From: Candidatus Acetothermia bacterium JdFR-48
GTDB taxonomy: Bacteria; Bipolaricaulota; Bipolaricaulia; Bipolaricaulales; Bipolaricaulaceae
Reading direction: 5' to 3'
Length of the DNA stretch: 64,000 nt
Assembly: GCA_002011425.1 (NCBI GenBank)
Contig: MTNJ01000010.1
Span: forward strand, 1 to 64,000
The notes below the pieces were generated by a model. It saw only the letters and a program-made list of their open reading frames with translations, searched no databases and was not told the origin of the DNA. Below are positions 1-8,522 of this stretch, piece by piece (the first letter of the stretch is position 1; every line of letters begins with the position of its first letter). The translations under genes were made by a program, and so were the position numbers.

Positions 1-36
1 TAGGCCGCCCGGTTTTTGTCCGGTTTCGCGGTTTTG

Positions 37-213
37 TTATTCCAAAATATGGAGGGTGTCGTCCCGCTCCCGCCACTCGAACTTCTTCACGCCTTCGAGG
101 ACGATCTCTTTGGCAAATAGGCGTCGCAGCCGCAATACTCCGTCCTCGTAGCGGAACTCGACGACCTCCTCCGCCAGGGTCTCATCGCCCCTCTTCACCA
201 CAATGGCACACAT
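37..213 (-). CDS. cooT: CooT-family nickel-binding protein
   Basis: This 58-residue ORF starts at an ATG preceded by a strong ribosome site (GGAGGGGG, adjacent upstream) and begins Met-Cys, then a Val-rich strand, a run of acidic and basic residues, and a short C-terminal beta segment ending Leu-Glu. That size and the Met-Cys start match the CooT family, small homodimeric beta-barrel proteins in which the N-terminal Cys region binds one Ni(II). Family members sit beside CO dehydrogenase genes and help supply nickel to its C-cluster. Here it is the last gene of the minus-strand series that contains cooS, acsB and two CooC-like ATPases, which supports the call. It is separated from cooS by a hicBA remnant. 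The assignment rests on length, start motif and context. Confidence 0.8.
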   Translation of the reverse strand: MCAIVVKRGDETLAEEVVEFRYEDGVLRLRRLFAKEIVLEGVKKFEWRERDDTLHILE

Positions 214-706
214 CTCCCCCTCCTTTCGCCCGATCGGACGTCGCAGACGTGCTGCGACACCTCCCTACTTTCACGTAAAAGGAGTTCGAGGAACTCCTCC
301 ACGGGTCAGGCCGGCCTGACGGATGATGGCCCCCGATGTGCCCTTTGCCAGCTCGTTGTGGTCCGGCACAGTGAGCCTCCGATGTGGTGGCCTGATATGT
401 TGGAGGATGATGTGGCTTCCGGTTTGGTGATCGACTTTGTAGCCAACCTTCTTTAGGGCTTTCGCCACTTCCCTTCTGGAAATCCGATGGAGGCGGGTCA
501 CTCACCTCCACCACTTCCTCTTCGATGGGGGGAGGGATCGGTTCGTCGTGCTTGCGCAGGCTAGCGAGGTAACCGGCTATGGCATCCTTGATGTTTTCCA
601 GGGCCTCGGACCTGGTCTTCCCCCGCGAAATACAGCCGGGAAGGCCCGGGCACTCCACTATGAACATGCCGTCTTCGTCTTGCTCGATAATCACCCGATA
701 TTTCAT
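182..706 (-). CDS. hicB: HicB-type antitoxin with out-of-frame C-terminal extension
   Basis: The first about 72 residues are a clear HicB partial RNase-H-like fold: a YRVIIEQDEDG strand, the CPGLPGCISRGKT turn and a long helix (SEALENIKDAI) ending in a Glu/Val-rich tail. HicB neutralises the HicA mRNA interferase and usually represses its own operon. The ATG at 706 follows a GGGGAAGGGG ribosome site. Normally the frame closes at the hicA start; here it passes the expected stop (GTG AGT GAC where a one-base shift would give TGA) and continues about 100 residues out of frame across hicA, giving low-complexity sequence with no domain. The extension is probably not native, so a one-base deletion near position 500, either decay or assembly error, is likely. 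Confidence 0.7.
   Translation of the reverse strand: MKYRVIIEQDEDGMFIVECPGLPGCISRGKTRSEALENIKDAIAGYLASLRKHDEPIPPPIEEEVVEVSDPPPSDFQKGSGESPKEGWLQSRSPNRKPHHPPTYQATTSEAHCAGPQRAGKGHIGGHHPSGRPDPWRSSSNSFYVKVGRCRSTSATSDRAKGGGDVCHCGEEGR
271..501 (-). CDS. hicA: HicA-type mRNA interferase, C-terminus frameshifted
   Basis: This GTG-started 76-residue ORF shows the HicA double-stranded-RNA-binding-like fold: RISRREVAKALKKVGY, then HQTGSHIIL with the catalytic His, and a VPDHNELAKGT strand leading into IIRQAGLT. HicA cleaves mRNA during stress. The conserved ending of the family is LTREEFLELL. Here the sequence after LTR goes out of frame and stops early, but dropping one G in the GGAGGAG run near 292-298 restores TREEFLELLL and extends the protein. 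The gene overlaps the long hicB frame. Catalytic residues remain, so activity cannot be excluded, but the module looks damaged at both junctions. Confidence 0.65.
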   Translation of the reverse strand: MTRLHRISRREVAKALKKVGYKVDHQTGSHIILQHIRPPHRRLTVPDHNELAKGTSGAIIRQAGLTRGGVPRTPFT

Positions 707-835
707 ACGCACCCCTTCCCCAAATTTACCTCTTGCTCATAACTCCCGACCGCCCTCCACCTTGCAATAACTTTGCAGGCCGTGTTCATTTGCGTCACAG
801 TCAAGCCACGGTGCTACCCCCCTGCTCCATCCAAA

Positions 836-854
836 CCCGTCACGCGTCACGCAT
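836..854. repeat. GTGACGC-type dispersed repeat, copy 1
   Basis: The plus strand reads CCCGTCACGCGTCACGCAT. On the minus strand this lies across the end of cooS, so the element supplies the cooS TGA stop (849-847). The same unit recurs at 17545-17613, 32460-32476, 40973-41047 and 63912-63934. Confidence 0.7.
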
Positions 855-2727
855 ACATCGGCTCCCGGAGCTTCAGGGCCTGGCGCTTGCGGTCGATGTG
901 GTCGATCATGAGGTGGGCGGCCTTGATGGGATCCGGCTCGAAGGCGAACTTCCCCCCCACAAGCTCCTCGATCTCCTCGGCGAGGAACTTCATGAGCGCT
1001 TCCGAGGCCGTCACCGGGAACGGTTGGCCCAGTACGGTGAACACGCCGGAGGCCACGAAATAGAACCCGATGGCCACCGCCTTCTCCGACATCCACTCCG
1101 GGGCCGCCCCGGCCACGGGGATGTCGGAGATGTCGTCCCCAAGGCCCCCCTCGTGGACCATGTTGGTGAGGGCGACCAGGATCCGGGAGTTGTCCACACA
1201 CGAACCGAGGTGCAATACCGGCGGGATCCCCACGGCCTCACAGATCTCCCGGAGGCCCTTGCCCGCCAGCTCGAACGCCACTTCCGGCCGCAGGAGGCCC
1301 GCCTTGGCATCGGCGATGGCGGCACATCCGGTGGTCACCACCAGCACGTCGTGCTTGATGAGCTCCTTCGCCATCTCCACGTGGGCGAAATCCTGGGTGA
1401 TCTTCGGGTTGTTGCAGCCCACGATCCCCGCCACCCCCCGGAGCCGGCCGTCGATGATGGCGTCGTTCAGGGGCCGGTAGGTCGCCCGGTACCGACCGCC
1501 GAGGAAGTAGAACACCGACTCCGCGGTGAACCCGGCGATCAGGTCCATGGCCTCGTCCGGCACGCGGGCCCCGCCGTTACGGCGCGGAAAGTTCTCGATC
1601 CCCATGCGGACGATCTCCTTGGCCACCTCCAGGGCCCGGTCGTCGGAGAACTCCACGTGTTCGGCCCCGGGGATCGCCGCCTTGGGGGAGGTGGTGATGA
1701 GCACGGTGTGGAAATGCTTCACGAGATCGGAGAGGGCGGGCATGATGCACTGCACGTCCACCACCATCGCGTCCACGACGCCTGTCATCACCGCGAGCTC
1801 CTGGTGGAGGAAGTTCCCCGCCACCGGGATCCCATGGCGCATGAGGATCTCGTTGGCGGTGCAGCAGATCCCGGCGATGTTTATCGCCGTGGCGCCCCGC
1901 TCCCGTGCCAGGCGCTGGAGCTCGGGGTCCTGGGCCGCCAGCACGATCATCTCCGATAGAGTGGGCTCATGCCCGTGGACCACGACGTTCACCGCCTCCG
2001 GATCCAACACCCCCAGGTTCACCCTGGCCCGCAGGGGGGAGGGGATCCCGAAGAGGACGTCCTGGAGCTCGGTGGCGATCATGGAGCCGCCCCAGCCGTC
2101 GGCCAGGGCGCACCGCATCCCCTGGAGGACGATGTTCCGGTAGTCCGCATCGACCCCCATGGTGGTGCGGTGCATGATCTCCACGATCTCCCGGTCGATC
2201 CCCCGGGGCATAATCCCCAGCCGTCGCCAGCGCTCCACCCGGGGCTCGGGGGCGCGGACGGCGAAGCGGAGCTCTCCCTCCTGTTTCCCGAACTCGGCCA
2301 AGGCCCTCTCCGCCACTTCGGCGGCGAGGGAGAGGTCATCCTTACTCTCGGCGTCGATCCCCAGGGAATAGGCCACCCGGCGGAGCTTCACCGGGTCCTT
2401 GACCTCGTAATCGCCGTTCCGGCCCGCCGTGAGCAGGGTATGAGCCACGTCCCGGCCGTGGTCGGAGTGGGCGGCGGCCCCGGCGGCGATCATCCGGGCC
2501 AGGTTCCGGGCGGCGATGGTGTCCACGCCGGCGCCGCAGACGCCAGCGGCCGACTTCCCCTCCACGATCCGGCAGGGCCCCATCACGCAGATCCGGCAGC
2601 AGAGGCCGGTGGCCCCGAAGCGGCATTGGGGCGTCTGGGATTCGTACCGATCCCACGCGGTCTCCAGGCCCCGCTCCTGGGCAACCCCCAACATCTTCCG
2701 CGCCGCCCTGTCGATGCTCCGTTCCAT
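847..2727 (-). CDS. cooS: Anaerobic carbon-monoxide dehydrogenase, catalytic subunit
   Basis: This 626-residue protein reduces CO2 to CO (or oxidises CO) at the NiFe4S4 C-cluster for acetyl-CoA synthesis. The N-terminal Cys-rich block (CRFGATGLCCRICVMGPC) holds the B- and D-cluster ligands. All C-cluster ligands are visible in order: His in HGHEP, Cys in AGICCTANE, VDVQCIMP, IVGCNNP, TTGCAAI and LGSCVDN. Length is normal for CooS/AcsA. I chose the ATG at 2727, which shares a base with the acsE stop and has GGAGG six bases upstream; an in-frame GTG lies three bases earlier. In this operon it follows acsE, acsD, cooC1, acsV, acsC and acsB, so it most likely forms the CODH/ACS complex with AcsB. 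Confidence 0.97.
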   Translation of the reverse strand: MERSIDRAARKMLGVAQERGLETAWDRYESQTPQCRFGATGLCCRICVMGPCRIVEGKSAAGVCGAGVDTIAARNLARMIAAGAAAHSDHGRDVAHTLLTAGRNGDYEVKDPVKLRRVAYSLGIDAESKDDLSLAAEVAERALAEFGKQEGELRFAVRAPEPRVERWRRLGIMPRGIDREIVEIMHRTTMGVDADYRNIVLQGMRCALADGWGGSMIATELQDVLFGIPSPLRARVNLGVLDPEAVNVVVHGHEPTLSEMIVLAAQDPELQRLARERGATAINIAGICCTANEILMRHGIPVAGNFLHQELAVMTGVVDAMVVDVQCIMPALSDLVKHFHTVLITTSPKAAIPGAEHVEFSDDRALEVAKEIVRMGIENFPRRNGGARVPDEAMDLIAGFTAESVFYFLGGRYRATYRPLNDAIIDGRLRGVAGIVGCNNPKITQDFAHVEMAKELIKHDVLVVTTGCAAIADAKAGLLRPEVAFELAGKGLREICEAVGIPPVLHLGSCVDNSRILVALTNMVHEGGLGDDISDIPVAGAAPEWMSEKAVAIGFYFVASGVFTVLGQPFPVTASEALMKFLAEEIEELVGGKFAFEPDPIKAAHLMIDHIDRKRQALKLREPMYA

Positions 2728-3533
2728 CACTCACCTCCCTTGGACCGCTTCAGGGCCCAGACCTTGAGGAAATCGTCCGAGTAGATCTCCCTGTTCAGTA
2801 TCACCTCGGCCGTGGCCACAGCGGCCATGAGTTCCCGGTCGAGGACGTTGCAGATGGCCGCGTCTAGCCCCGCGGCCATGGCCATCACCACGAAGGTCCG
2901 CGTGATCAGGCTCCGTTCCTTGGTCTTGGAGCAGATGTTGGAGAGGCCCACCGAGATATGGGGCGGAGGGTCCGAGAGGAGGATGTACTCCCGGATCGCC
3001 TCCAGGACCTTCACCGCCTGGTCCTGCATGAAGCGGATGGGCATGAGCACGGGGTCAAGGAAAATCCGTTCGGGGGGGATCCCGGCCTCGGTGGCGGCGA
3101 CGAAGATCTTGGCCCCGTTCTCCACCCGCCTCTCCACGTCCTGGGGGCTCCCCCGCTGGTCCATGGCCACCCCGATGAGCCCGGCCCCGTATTCCACCGC
3201 CAAGGGGACGATCTCGGCGATCTTGTCGTCGTCGGCGGTCGTGGAGTTCACCAGGGCCGGCCGTCCGTCCAGGGCCTCGAGCCCCGCTCGGAGGACCTCG
3301 GGGCGGTTGCTGTCCACCGATATGGGGGTGGGGACCGCCTCCTGTACCACCTGGATCAGCCAGGCCATGTCGGCGGGGTCCTTGGAAGCCGCGCCGATGT
3401 TCACGTCGATGTAGTCCGCCCCCGCGGCCGCCTGCCTCCGGGCCCACTCCTGGATGGGCTCCACCGCCTTCTCCCGGATCGCCCGGGCGATGTCCTTGAA
3501 TCCCGCGTTGATCCGCTCTCCGATGAGGATCAT
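2727..3533 (-). CDS. acsE: Methyl-tetrahydrofolate:corrinoid iron-sulfur protein methyltransferase
   Basis: This 268-residue pterin-binding TIM barrel moves the methyl group from methyl-tetrahydrofolate to the cob(I)amide of AcsCD. It begins MILIGERIN, the typical start of the family, and carries the pterin-site segments DYIDVNIGA, ISVDSN, LVNSTT and GVAMDQRG, then GLSNICSKTK. Length matches the usual about 262 residues. The reading frame is open far upstream, but only the ATG at 3533 gives the family N-terminus, and it overlaps the end of acsD by four bases. It links the folate methyl branch, encoded elsewhere in the window, to the carbonyl branch. Confidence 0.96.
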   Translation of the reverse strand: MILIGERINAGFKDIARAIREKAVEPIQEWARRQAAAGADYIDVNIGAASKDPADMAWLIQVVQEAVPTPISVDSNRPEVLRAGLEALDGRPALVNSTTADDDKIAEIVPLAVEYGAGLIGVAMDQRGSPQDVERRVENGAKIFVAATEAGIPPERIFLDPVLMPIRFMQDQAVKVLEAIREYILLSDPPPHISVGLSNICSKTKERSLITRTFVVMAMAAGLDAAICNVLDRELMAAVATAEVILNREIYSDDFLKVWALKRSKGGE

Positions 3534-4510
3534 TGCTCCTCCCCCATGAGCATCCGGATGGCCCGCTTGGCGGCCCGCACCGCCTCGGGGTGCCGCATCA
3601 CGAGGATGTCTGCCCCGGCGAGGAGGTACATGTAGGCGGTGGTGGCCTCCCACAGGGGGCCGCGGAGCTCTGCATCCCCCCACTCGGGCTGCTCCTCGCG
3701 GGGGGCGCGGGCCTCCTTCACCCCCCAGACCTCCCGGCCGATGTCGCACAGGATGGGTTGGGCCATGAGCTTGTCCCCTCCGAGGCCCGCGAGGCGCGCC
3801 CGCTCCATGATGGAGTAGACGTACTCGATCCCGTACCCCAGGGCCCCGGTGGAGGGATAGATCACCAGGTCCTCCAGGGGGTAGCCGGCGTCCATCGCCA
3901 GGATGTTCACTTGCTTGGCGATGTTGATGTCCACGGGGGACTCGGCGATGAGTTTGTGTTTGTAAGCGGTGGCCACGGCTACCAAGGTCTTGTAATTGTC
4001 CTGCGTGATCGTCCCCAGCAGGCAGTTCTCCCCGGCTGCGGCCTCGCCCACCACCGGGAAGACCTCGTTGTCCTTCTCGGGGTTTCCGCAGCCCCAGACG
4101 ATCAAGGGGACCCCCACGCTCGTGAGGACCTCCTTCACCGCCGCCGCGGCCTCCTCGGGAGAGCGGTCCTCCCCATTGGGGTCACAGCCCACCAGCCGTA
4201 GACAGATGAGGTCCGCCCCATGCTCCTCGACGCACTTCCGTGCCCACTCCCCCAGGGAACCCATAACGTCGGCGAAGGGCATCCGCACGGGGTCGGGCCA
4301 GTCCTCGGGCGGGACGTCCCACACCTCCATCGCCACCACCGGGGGGTGGGGGATCTCTCCCTCGAAGTGGTGGAAGGGGAGGGCCTTCTCGCCACCCACG
4401 GTAACCACCTTCGTCCGGGTGCCGCCGCCATCCCGGGTCGCGCCCAGGGTCACGGTATAGATCGCCTGGGAAAAACTCTCCCGCACGTCGGGGATCTCGA
4501 TGGGCATCAT
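3530..4510 (-). CDS. acsD: Corrinoid iron-sulfur protein, small (delta) subunit
   Basis: This 326-residue TIM-barrel protein is the small subunit of the corrinoid iron-sulfur protein that carries the methyl group between AcsE and AcsB. The N-terminus has TVTLGATRDGGGTR and GGEKALPFHHFEG, followed by PPVVAMEVWD and LRLVGCDPNGED, all typical of AcsD/CdhD. Length matches the family (about 310-325). Two consecutive ATGs follow a GGAAAGGAGG ribosome site. The gene overlaps cooC1 upstream and acsE downstream by four bases each, so the three are translationally coupled. Confidence 0.96.
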   Translation of the reverse strand: MMPIEIPDVRESFSQAIYTVTLGATRDGGGTRTKVVTVGGEKALPFHHFEGEIPHPPVVAMEVWDVPPEDWPDPVRMPFADVMGSLGEWARKCVEEHGADLICLRLVGCDPNGEDRSPEEAAAAVKEVLTSVGVPLIVWGCGNPEKDNEVFPVVGEAAAGENCLLGTITQDNYKTLVAVATAYKHKLIAESPVDINIAKQVNILAMDAGYPLEDLVIYPSTGALGYGIEYVYSIMERARLAGLGGDKLMAQPILCDIGREVWGVKEARAPREEQPEWGDAELRGPLWEATTAYMYLLAGADILVMRHPEAVRAAKRAIRMLMGEEQ

Positions 4511-5271
4511 CCCTCCTTTCCCAAACCGAGTCGTTCCAGGATACCCTCCACCGCGCGGCGGGCCGGGGAGTCCGGGGGAAGCTCCCGCAGGGGGCGGCCC
4601 GCCGCTGACAGCTCGGCCACCCCGGGGTCGTAAGGGACCGTGCCGAGGAGCGGGATGTCCACCTCCCGGATCAGCCCCTCCAGTCCCTGGAGTGTTTCCT
4701 CCCCGGTCCGATTCAGTACCAGATACTGCCCGTACACGCGGAGCTTCAGTTCCTCGGCCACTCCCCTAATCCTCGCCGCCGACCGGAGAGAGACGGGGTT
4801 GGGCTCGGCGACTACGAGCAGGACGTCCACGTCCTGGGTGGTGCGGCGGGAAAGATGTTCCATACCGGCCTCGTTGTCCAGGACCACGTAGCGGTAGTTC
4901 CCCCGTAGGGTTTCGATGGCCCTCCGCAACACGTGGTTAACCATACAGTAGCACCGCGGTCCCTCTCCGTGGCCCATGGTGAGGAGGTCCACTCCCTCGT
5001 CCTCCACCAAGCACTCATGTAACCCCAGCTCCAGGATTTGGTCCTTGGGGACGCCGGGGGGGAGGTCGCTCAGGTTCTCGAGGATCTCGTCTCGCAACTG
5101 GCCGAGGGTCCTCTCCACCGGGATCCCCAGCACCTCGCCCAGGTTACAGTTGGGGTCGGCATCCACCGCCAAGACCGGCCCCACGCGTCGGAGGCGGTCG
5201 ACGATCAGCGCGGCCAAGGTCGTCTTCCCCGTGCCCCCCTTGCCGGCCACTGCGATGGTGAAGGGCCTCAT
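4507..5271 (-). CDS. cooC: CooC/AcsF-type nickel-insertion ATPase (copy 1)
   Basis: This 254-residue MinD-superfamily ATPase has a deviant Walker A loop GKGGTGKTT (residues 11-19), the DADPN switch region and a Cys-Tyr-Cys pair at 107-109. In CooC1 the equivalent CxC motif binds Ni or Zn at the dimer interface and ATP hydrolysis drives nickel delivery to CODH; the related AcsF acts on acetyl-CoA synthase. A DNEAGMEH motif follows. The gene sits between acsV and acsD with four-base overlaps. A second family member lies upstream of acsB (10822-11595), so the two may divide the work between the C-cluster and the A-cluster. Which serves which cannot be told from sequence alone. Confidence 0.92.
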   Translation of the reverse strand: MRPFTIAVAGKGGTGKTTLAALIVDRLRRVGPVLAVDADPNCNLGEVLGIPVERTLGQLRDEILENLSDLPPGVPKDQILELGLHECLVEDEGVDLLTMGHGEGPRCYCMVNHVLRRAIETLRGNYRYVVLDNEAGMEHLSRRTTQDVDVLLVVAEPNPVSLRSAARIRGVAEELKLRVYGQYLVLNRTGEETLQGLEGLIREVDIPLLGTVPYDPGVAELSAAGRPLRELPPDSPARRAVEGILERLGLGKEG

Positions 5272-7169
5272 ACCGGCTCCCCCAGCCCCAGGGCCTTGGT
5301 CATGGTCGGAAAGCGGGATAGGTCCGTGTGGGGGAGGAACTTCGCCGCCACGAACTCGTCGTAATAGTAGGGACAGCTTATGAGATCATAGTAGGTCACG
5401 CGCTCGGCGATCCCTTGGGCCTCGTCCAGGGCATCCCCCGAGAGCAGGGCAAGCTTCGCCCCAGCGAGGGAGGTATTGCCCAGGAACCTTATGCGCCCCG
5501 GCGGCACGTCGGGGACGAGGCCCAGCATCACCGCGTTTCGGGGATCCAGGTGACTTCCGAAGGCCCCGGCGATGTAGATCCGAGCGACGTCCTCCACAGC
5601 GAGCCCCATCTCCCGGAGGAGGATGGAGATTCCGGCATAGATCGCCGCCTTGGCCCGCAGCACGTTCTCGATGTCCCGCTGGGTGATCATGATCTCCCGC
5701 CCCCCCTCCTCGCCCGGCACGAGGACGAAGGCGAGCTCCCCTCGGCGCTCCACGACCCGAGGCCTGTCCGGCTGCAGGCGGCCCGAACGGTCGATGTAGC
5801 CAGCCTGGAACATTCCCGCGATGGCGTCGATGAGCCCTGAGCCGCAGAGCCCCTGTGGGGGACCGTCCCCCACGACCTCGTACCTGACCCCTTCGGAAGT
5901 GAACGCCACCCTCATGATAGCCCCGCGGCTTGCCCGCATCCCGCATGTCACCCCTGCCCCCTCGAACGCCGGTCCGGCGGACGCCGAACAGGCCACGAGC
6001 CAGTCTCTGCACCCTAGGACGATCTCACCGTTCGTCCCGATGTCCACGAAGAGGACGGGCTCCTCCACGCGGTGGATCCCCGAGGCGAGGATCCCCGCGG
6101 TGATGTCCCCTCCAACCCATCCCCCGATCCCCGGCATCACGTACAGGAGCCCTCGGGGATTGATCTTGATCCCCACCTCCGCCGCCCGCACCGGCGGAGG
6201 GGCGAGGGCTGCGGCCACGTAGGGGTGCCGCCGCAGGGCCTTCGGAGGGAGTCCCAGGAGGAAGTGGGTCATAGCGGTGTTGCCGGCACAGAGGACGGCC
6301 ACCACGTCCGAGAGCCTGATCCGTTGGCGTTCGACCATCAGTGAGATGAGGTCGTTTATGTCTTCCGCCACGAGGGCCTGAAGCCGCTCCACTCCCTGGC
6401 GCTCGGAGGCAATGATCCGCCTGGTCACCTCCTCCCCCAGGGTCCGCTGGGAGTTGTACTTGGCCTCGGCGTCCAAGGTCCGCCCGGTTACGAGGTCCAC
6501 TAGGTGGGCCACCACCGTGGAGGTCCCCACGTCCAGCACCACGCCATATGCTTCCCCGGACCGGTCCCCGGGCTCCACCTGGAGGAGCTCCACCGTCCCG
6601 CCCCGCCGGGCCACCGTCACGGTGACCTTCCAGTCGTTCTCACGCAGAACCCGGGGCAGTGCCCGCAGGACCTTGAGGCCGGCCTGGAGGATGGGGGCCT
6701 CGATCCGGCGGCGCACTTCCCGGAAGACCCGTTCCTGGTCGCCCACGTTGTCCTCCAAGGTGGGACGGGGGATACGGAGGAACAGCTTGCGAGCCAGTGG
6801 GACGAGTTCGAACGGGGCACGGGCCTCGGCCTCCCGGGCCAGGAACACCTGGGCGTCCAGGTCCACCCTGACCGCCCGCTCCACCCGCGACTCGGGCGGG
6901 ACCTCCACCACCACATCGCCCCGCACCCGGCTCTGACAGGCGAGCACGTACCCCTCCTTGACTTCCTCGGGGGAAAGGAGGAGGGTAGGGCCGGTCTCCA
7001 CCCGGCCCCGGCGGATGATCAGACGACAGCGGCCACAGATCCCTTCTCCGCCGCACACGCTGGCGAGCTCGACGCCCGCGGCGGCCGCTGCCTCGAGGAG
7101 CGTGGTTCCATTTGGAACCTCAACCCCCCGTCCCTGCGGGTGGAAGGTCACGCGGTACAGAACTCTCAC
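5268..7169 (-). CDS. acsV: Corrinoid protein reductive activase (RACo)
   Basis: This 633-residue protein reactivates oxidised cob(II)amide of AcsCD by ATP-dependent single-electron transfer. The N-terminus is a plant-type [2Fe-2S] ferredoxin domain (Cys in SVCGGEGICGRC plus ACQSR, about residues 30-80), followed by a linker and a C-terminal ASKHA-type ATPase domain with DVGTSTVVAHL, DIGTNGEIVLG and IAGAFGSH. Length is normal for the family. The frame is open further upstream, but the GTG at 7169, just after the acsC stop, gives the usual short start before the ferredoxin strand. No clear ribosome site precedes it, so translation is probably coupled to acsC. Confidence 0.94.
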   Translation of the reverse strand: MRVLYRVTFHPQGRGVEVPNGTTLLEAAAAAGVELASVCGGEGICGRCRLIIRRGRVETGPTLLLSPEEVKEGYVLACQSRVRGDVVVEVPPESRVERAVRVDLDAQVFLAREAEARAPFELVPLARKLFLRIPRPTLEDNVGDQERVFREVRRRIEAPILQAGLKVLRALPRVLRENDWKVTVTVARRGGTVELLQVEPGDRSGEAYGVVLDVGTSTVVAHLVDLVTGRTLDAEAKYNSQRTLGEEVTRRIIASERQGVERLQALVAEDINDLISLMVERQRIRLSDVVAVLCAGNTAMTHFLLGLPPKALRRHPYVAAALAPPPVRAAEVGIKINPRGLLYVMPGIGGWVGGDITAGILASGIHRVEEPVLFVDIGTNGEIVLGCRDWLVACSASAGPAFEGAGVTCGMRASRGAIMRVAFTSEGVRYEVVGDGPPQGLCGSGLIDAIAGMFQAGYIDRSGRLQPDRPRVVERRGELAFVLVPGEEGGREIMITQRDIENVLRAKAAIYAGISILLREMGLAVEDVARIYIAGAFGSHLDPRNAVMLGLVPDVPPGRIRFLGNTSLAGAKLALLSGDALDEAQGIAERVTYYDLISCPYYYDEFVAAKFLPHTDLSRFPTMTKALGLGEPV

Positions 7170-7170
7170 C

Positions 7171-8511
7171 TCAGTCGGGCTTCCACTCGTTCCTGAGGAA
7201 GGCCGGGATGCCCGCTGCATCCTCTGGCCCCACGATCACCTCCCAGCCGGACTCCTCCTGGATCTCCATCTTCAACACCGCCACGAGCCCCGGGATGATG
7301 ATCTTGTTGTGGCTCACCCGGTCCATGATCCCGTACTCCCTCAGGCTCTTCACGATCACCTCGGCGGTGAGGCGATCATCGGCGTAGGCGTTCAGGACCC
7401 CTAGGCCCCCGGTGTCGATCACCGCGATGTAAGCCGGGACCTTGCTCCGCTCCACCTCCCCCTCCACAGTGAAGTAGGTGAGGGCGAAGTTAGTAGTGAC
7501 GAGGACGGGGGCGTCGGGGCCAGGGTTCCCCACCTCGTAGACCTTGGCCTCGATGGCGAGCGGGACCTGTGGGTCAGTGTAGATGTTCTGGCGCACCGTG
7601 AGGAGCGGGAGGACGAACTCGGGACGCGCCAGGGGGAGGACAACCGCCGAGGCGTACTTACAGATATAGGCCGCCCCCTGGGCCGCGAGATCGAAGGGGT
7701 CGTCGCCGGCGACGAACGCCATGGTGGGGTAGCCCAAGGGGCGGAAGACCTTCTTGAGGGCGAGGCGTCGGATCCGGATGAGCTCCGTCAGCGTGGGGAG
7801 GAAGCCGTCCGGGGCGGGATCGAGGACGAGGTCCTCGACCCCCCGCTCCCTGAGCTTGGGGGTGAGCTCCGCGAGTCCCTCGGCGCCCCGCGCCCGCACG
7901 CCCAGGGGACAGGAGTGCTCCCGCGCCAGGTCGGCCATGGCCGCGTAATTCTCCGGGGTGGCCGGGTACAGGAGGGGCCTCCCGTCACCGCAGAGCTCCA
8001 CGGCCTTTCCCATGAGATCGGGGTCCTCGCACATGAGCATCAGGGGGAGGTCGGTGTTCTCCCGTGCCACCTCGGCCGCCCGCCGCAGGTCTCCCCCTCG
8101 ATGCTCGAGCGCCACGAGGTTGACGCCGATCTCCTGGCCGATACGGACGAACCGGAGCTCCCCGATCTCCCGCACCCGCGCGGCCAGCTCCTCAACCGGG
8201 AGGTCATCGGGCACCCGTACCGCCACGGCGCAGGGGCGGTGGAACTTCTCCTCGTGGCGGAAGAGGACCGTTTCGCCCCCCACCGTCCACGTCCGGTCCC
8301 CCGTACCGATGGTCACAGTGCGCATGGGAGGCGCCTGGGCCTCCCCCAGGGCGGCCGCCGCCTCCTCGGAGACATGGGGGCACTTGTCCAGCGCCACTCT
8401 CTTGGCCGCCACCTGCATAGCGAAGGCCATACAGGTCGAGAACCCGCAGTCCCCGCAGTTCGTGCGGGGGAGAAGCTTGTAGATATCGAGGCCAGTGAGC
8501 TTCCTCGCCAT
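7171..8511 (-). CDS. acsC: Corrinoid iron-sulfur protein, large (gamma) subunit
   Basis: This 446-residue large subunit binds the cobamide at its C-terminal domain and carries one [4Fe-4S] cluster near the N-terminus. The cluster ligands are visible as Cys19, Cys22, Cys27 and Cys44 in RTNCGDCGFSTC and LDKCPH. A TIM barrel follows (EKFHRPCAVAV, LVALEHRG, LLYPATPENY), then the cobalamin-binding Rossmann region (TTNFALTYFTVEGEVE, IDTGGLGVLNA). Length matches AcsC. It lies between acsB and acsV and pairs with acsD in the methyl-carrier heterodimer. Confidence 0.96.
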   Translation of the reverse strand: MARKLTGLDIYKLLPRTNCGDCGFSTCMAFAMQVAAKRVALDKCPHVSEEAAAALGEAQAPPMRTVTIGTGDRTWTVGGETVLFRHEEKFHRPCAVAVRVPDDLPVEELAARVREIGELRFVRIGQEIGVNLVALEHRGGDLRRAAEVARENTDLPLMLMCEDPDLMGKAVELCGDGRPLLYPATPENYAAMADLAREHSCPLGVRARGAEGLAELTPKLRERGVEDLVLDPAPDGFLPTLTELIRIRRLALKKVFRPLGYPTMAFVAGDDPFDLAAQGAAYICKYASAVVLPLARPEFVLPLLTVRQNIYTDPQVPLAIEAKVYEVGNPGPDAPVLVTTNFALTYFTVEGEVERSKVPAYIAVIDTGGLGVLNAYADDRLTAEVIVKSLREYGIMDRVSHNKIIIPGLVAVLKMEIQEESGWEVIVGPEDAAGIPAFLRNEWKPD

Positions 8512-8522
8512 CCCCTCTCCCT

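Noticed and set aside
733-1959. A 408-codon plus-strand ORF opposite cooS
   Set aside because: It mirrors the minus-strand cooS frame, is rich in His, Gly and Arg as expected from an antisense GC-rich frame, and has no domain.
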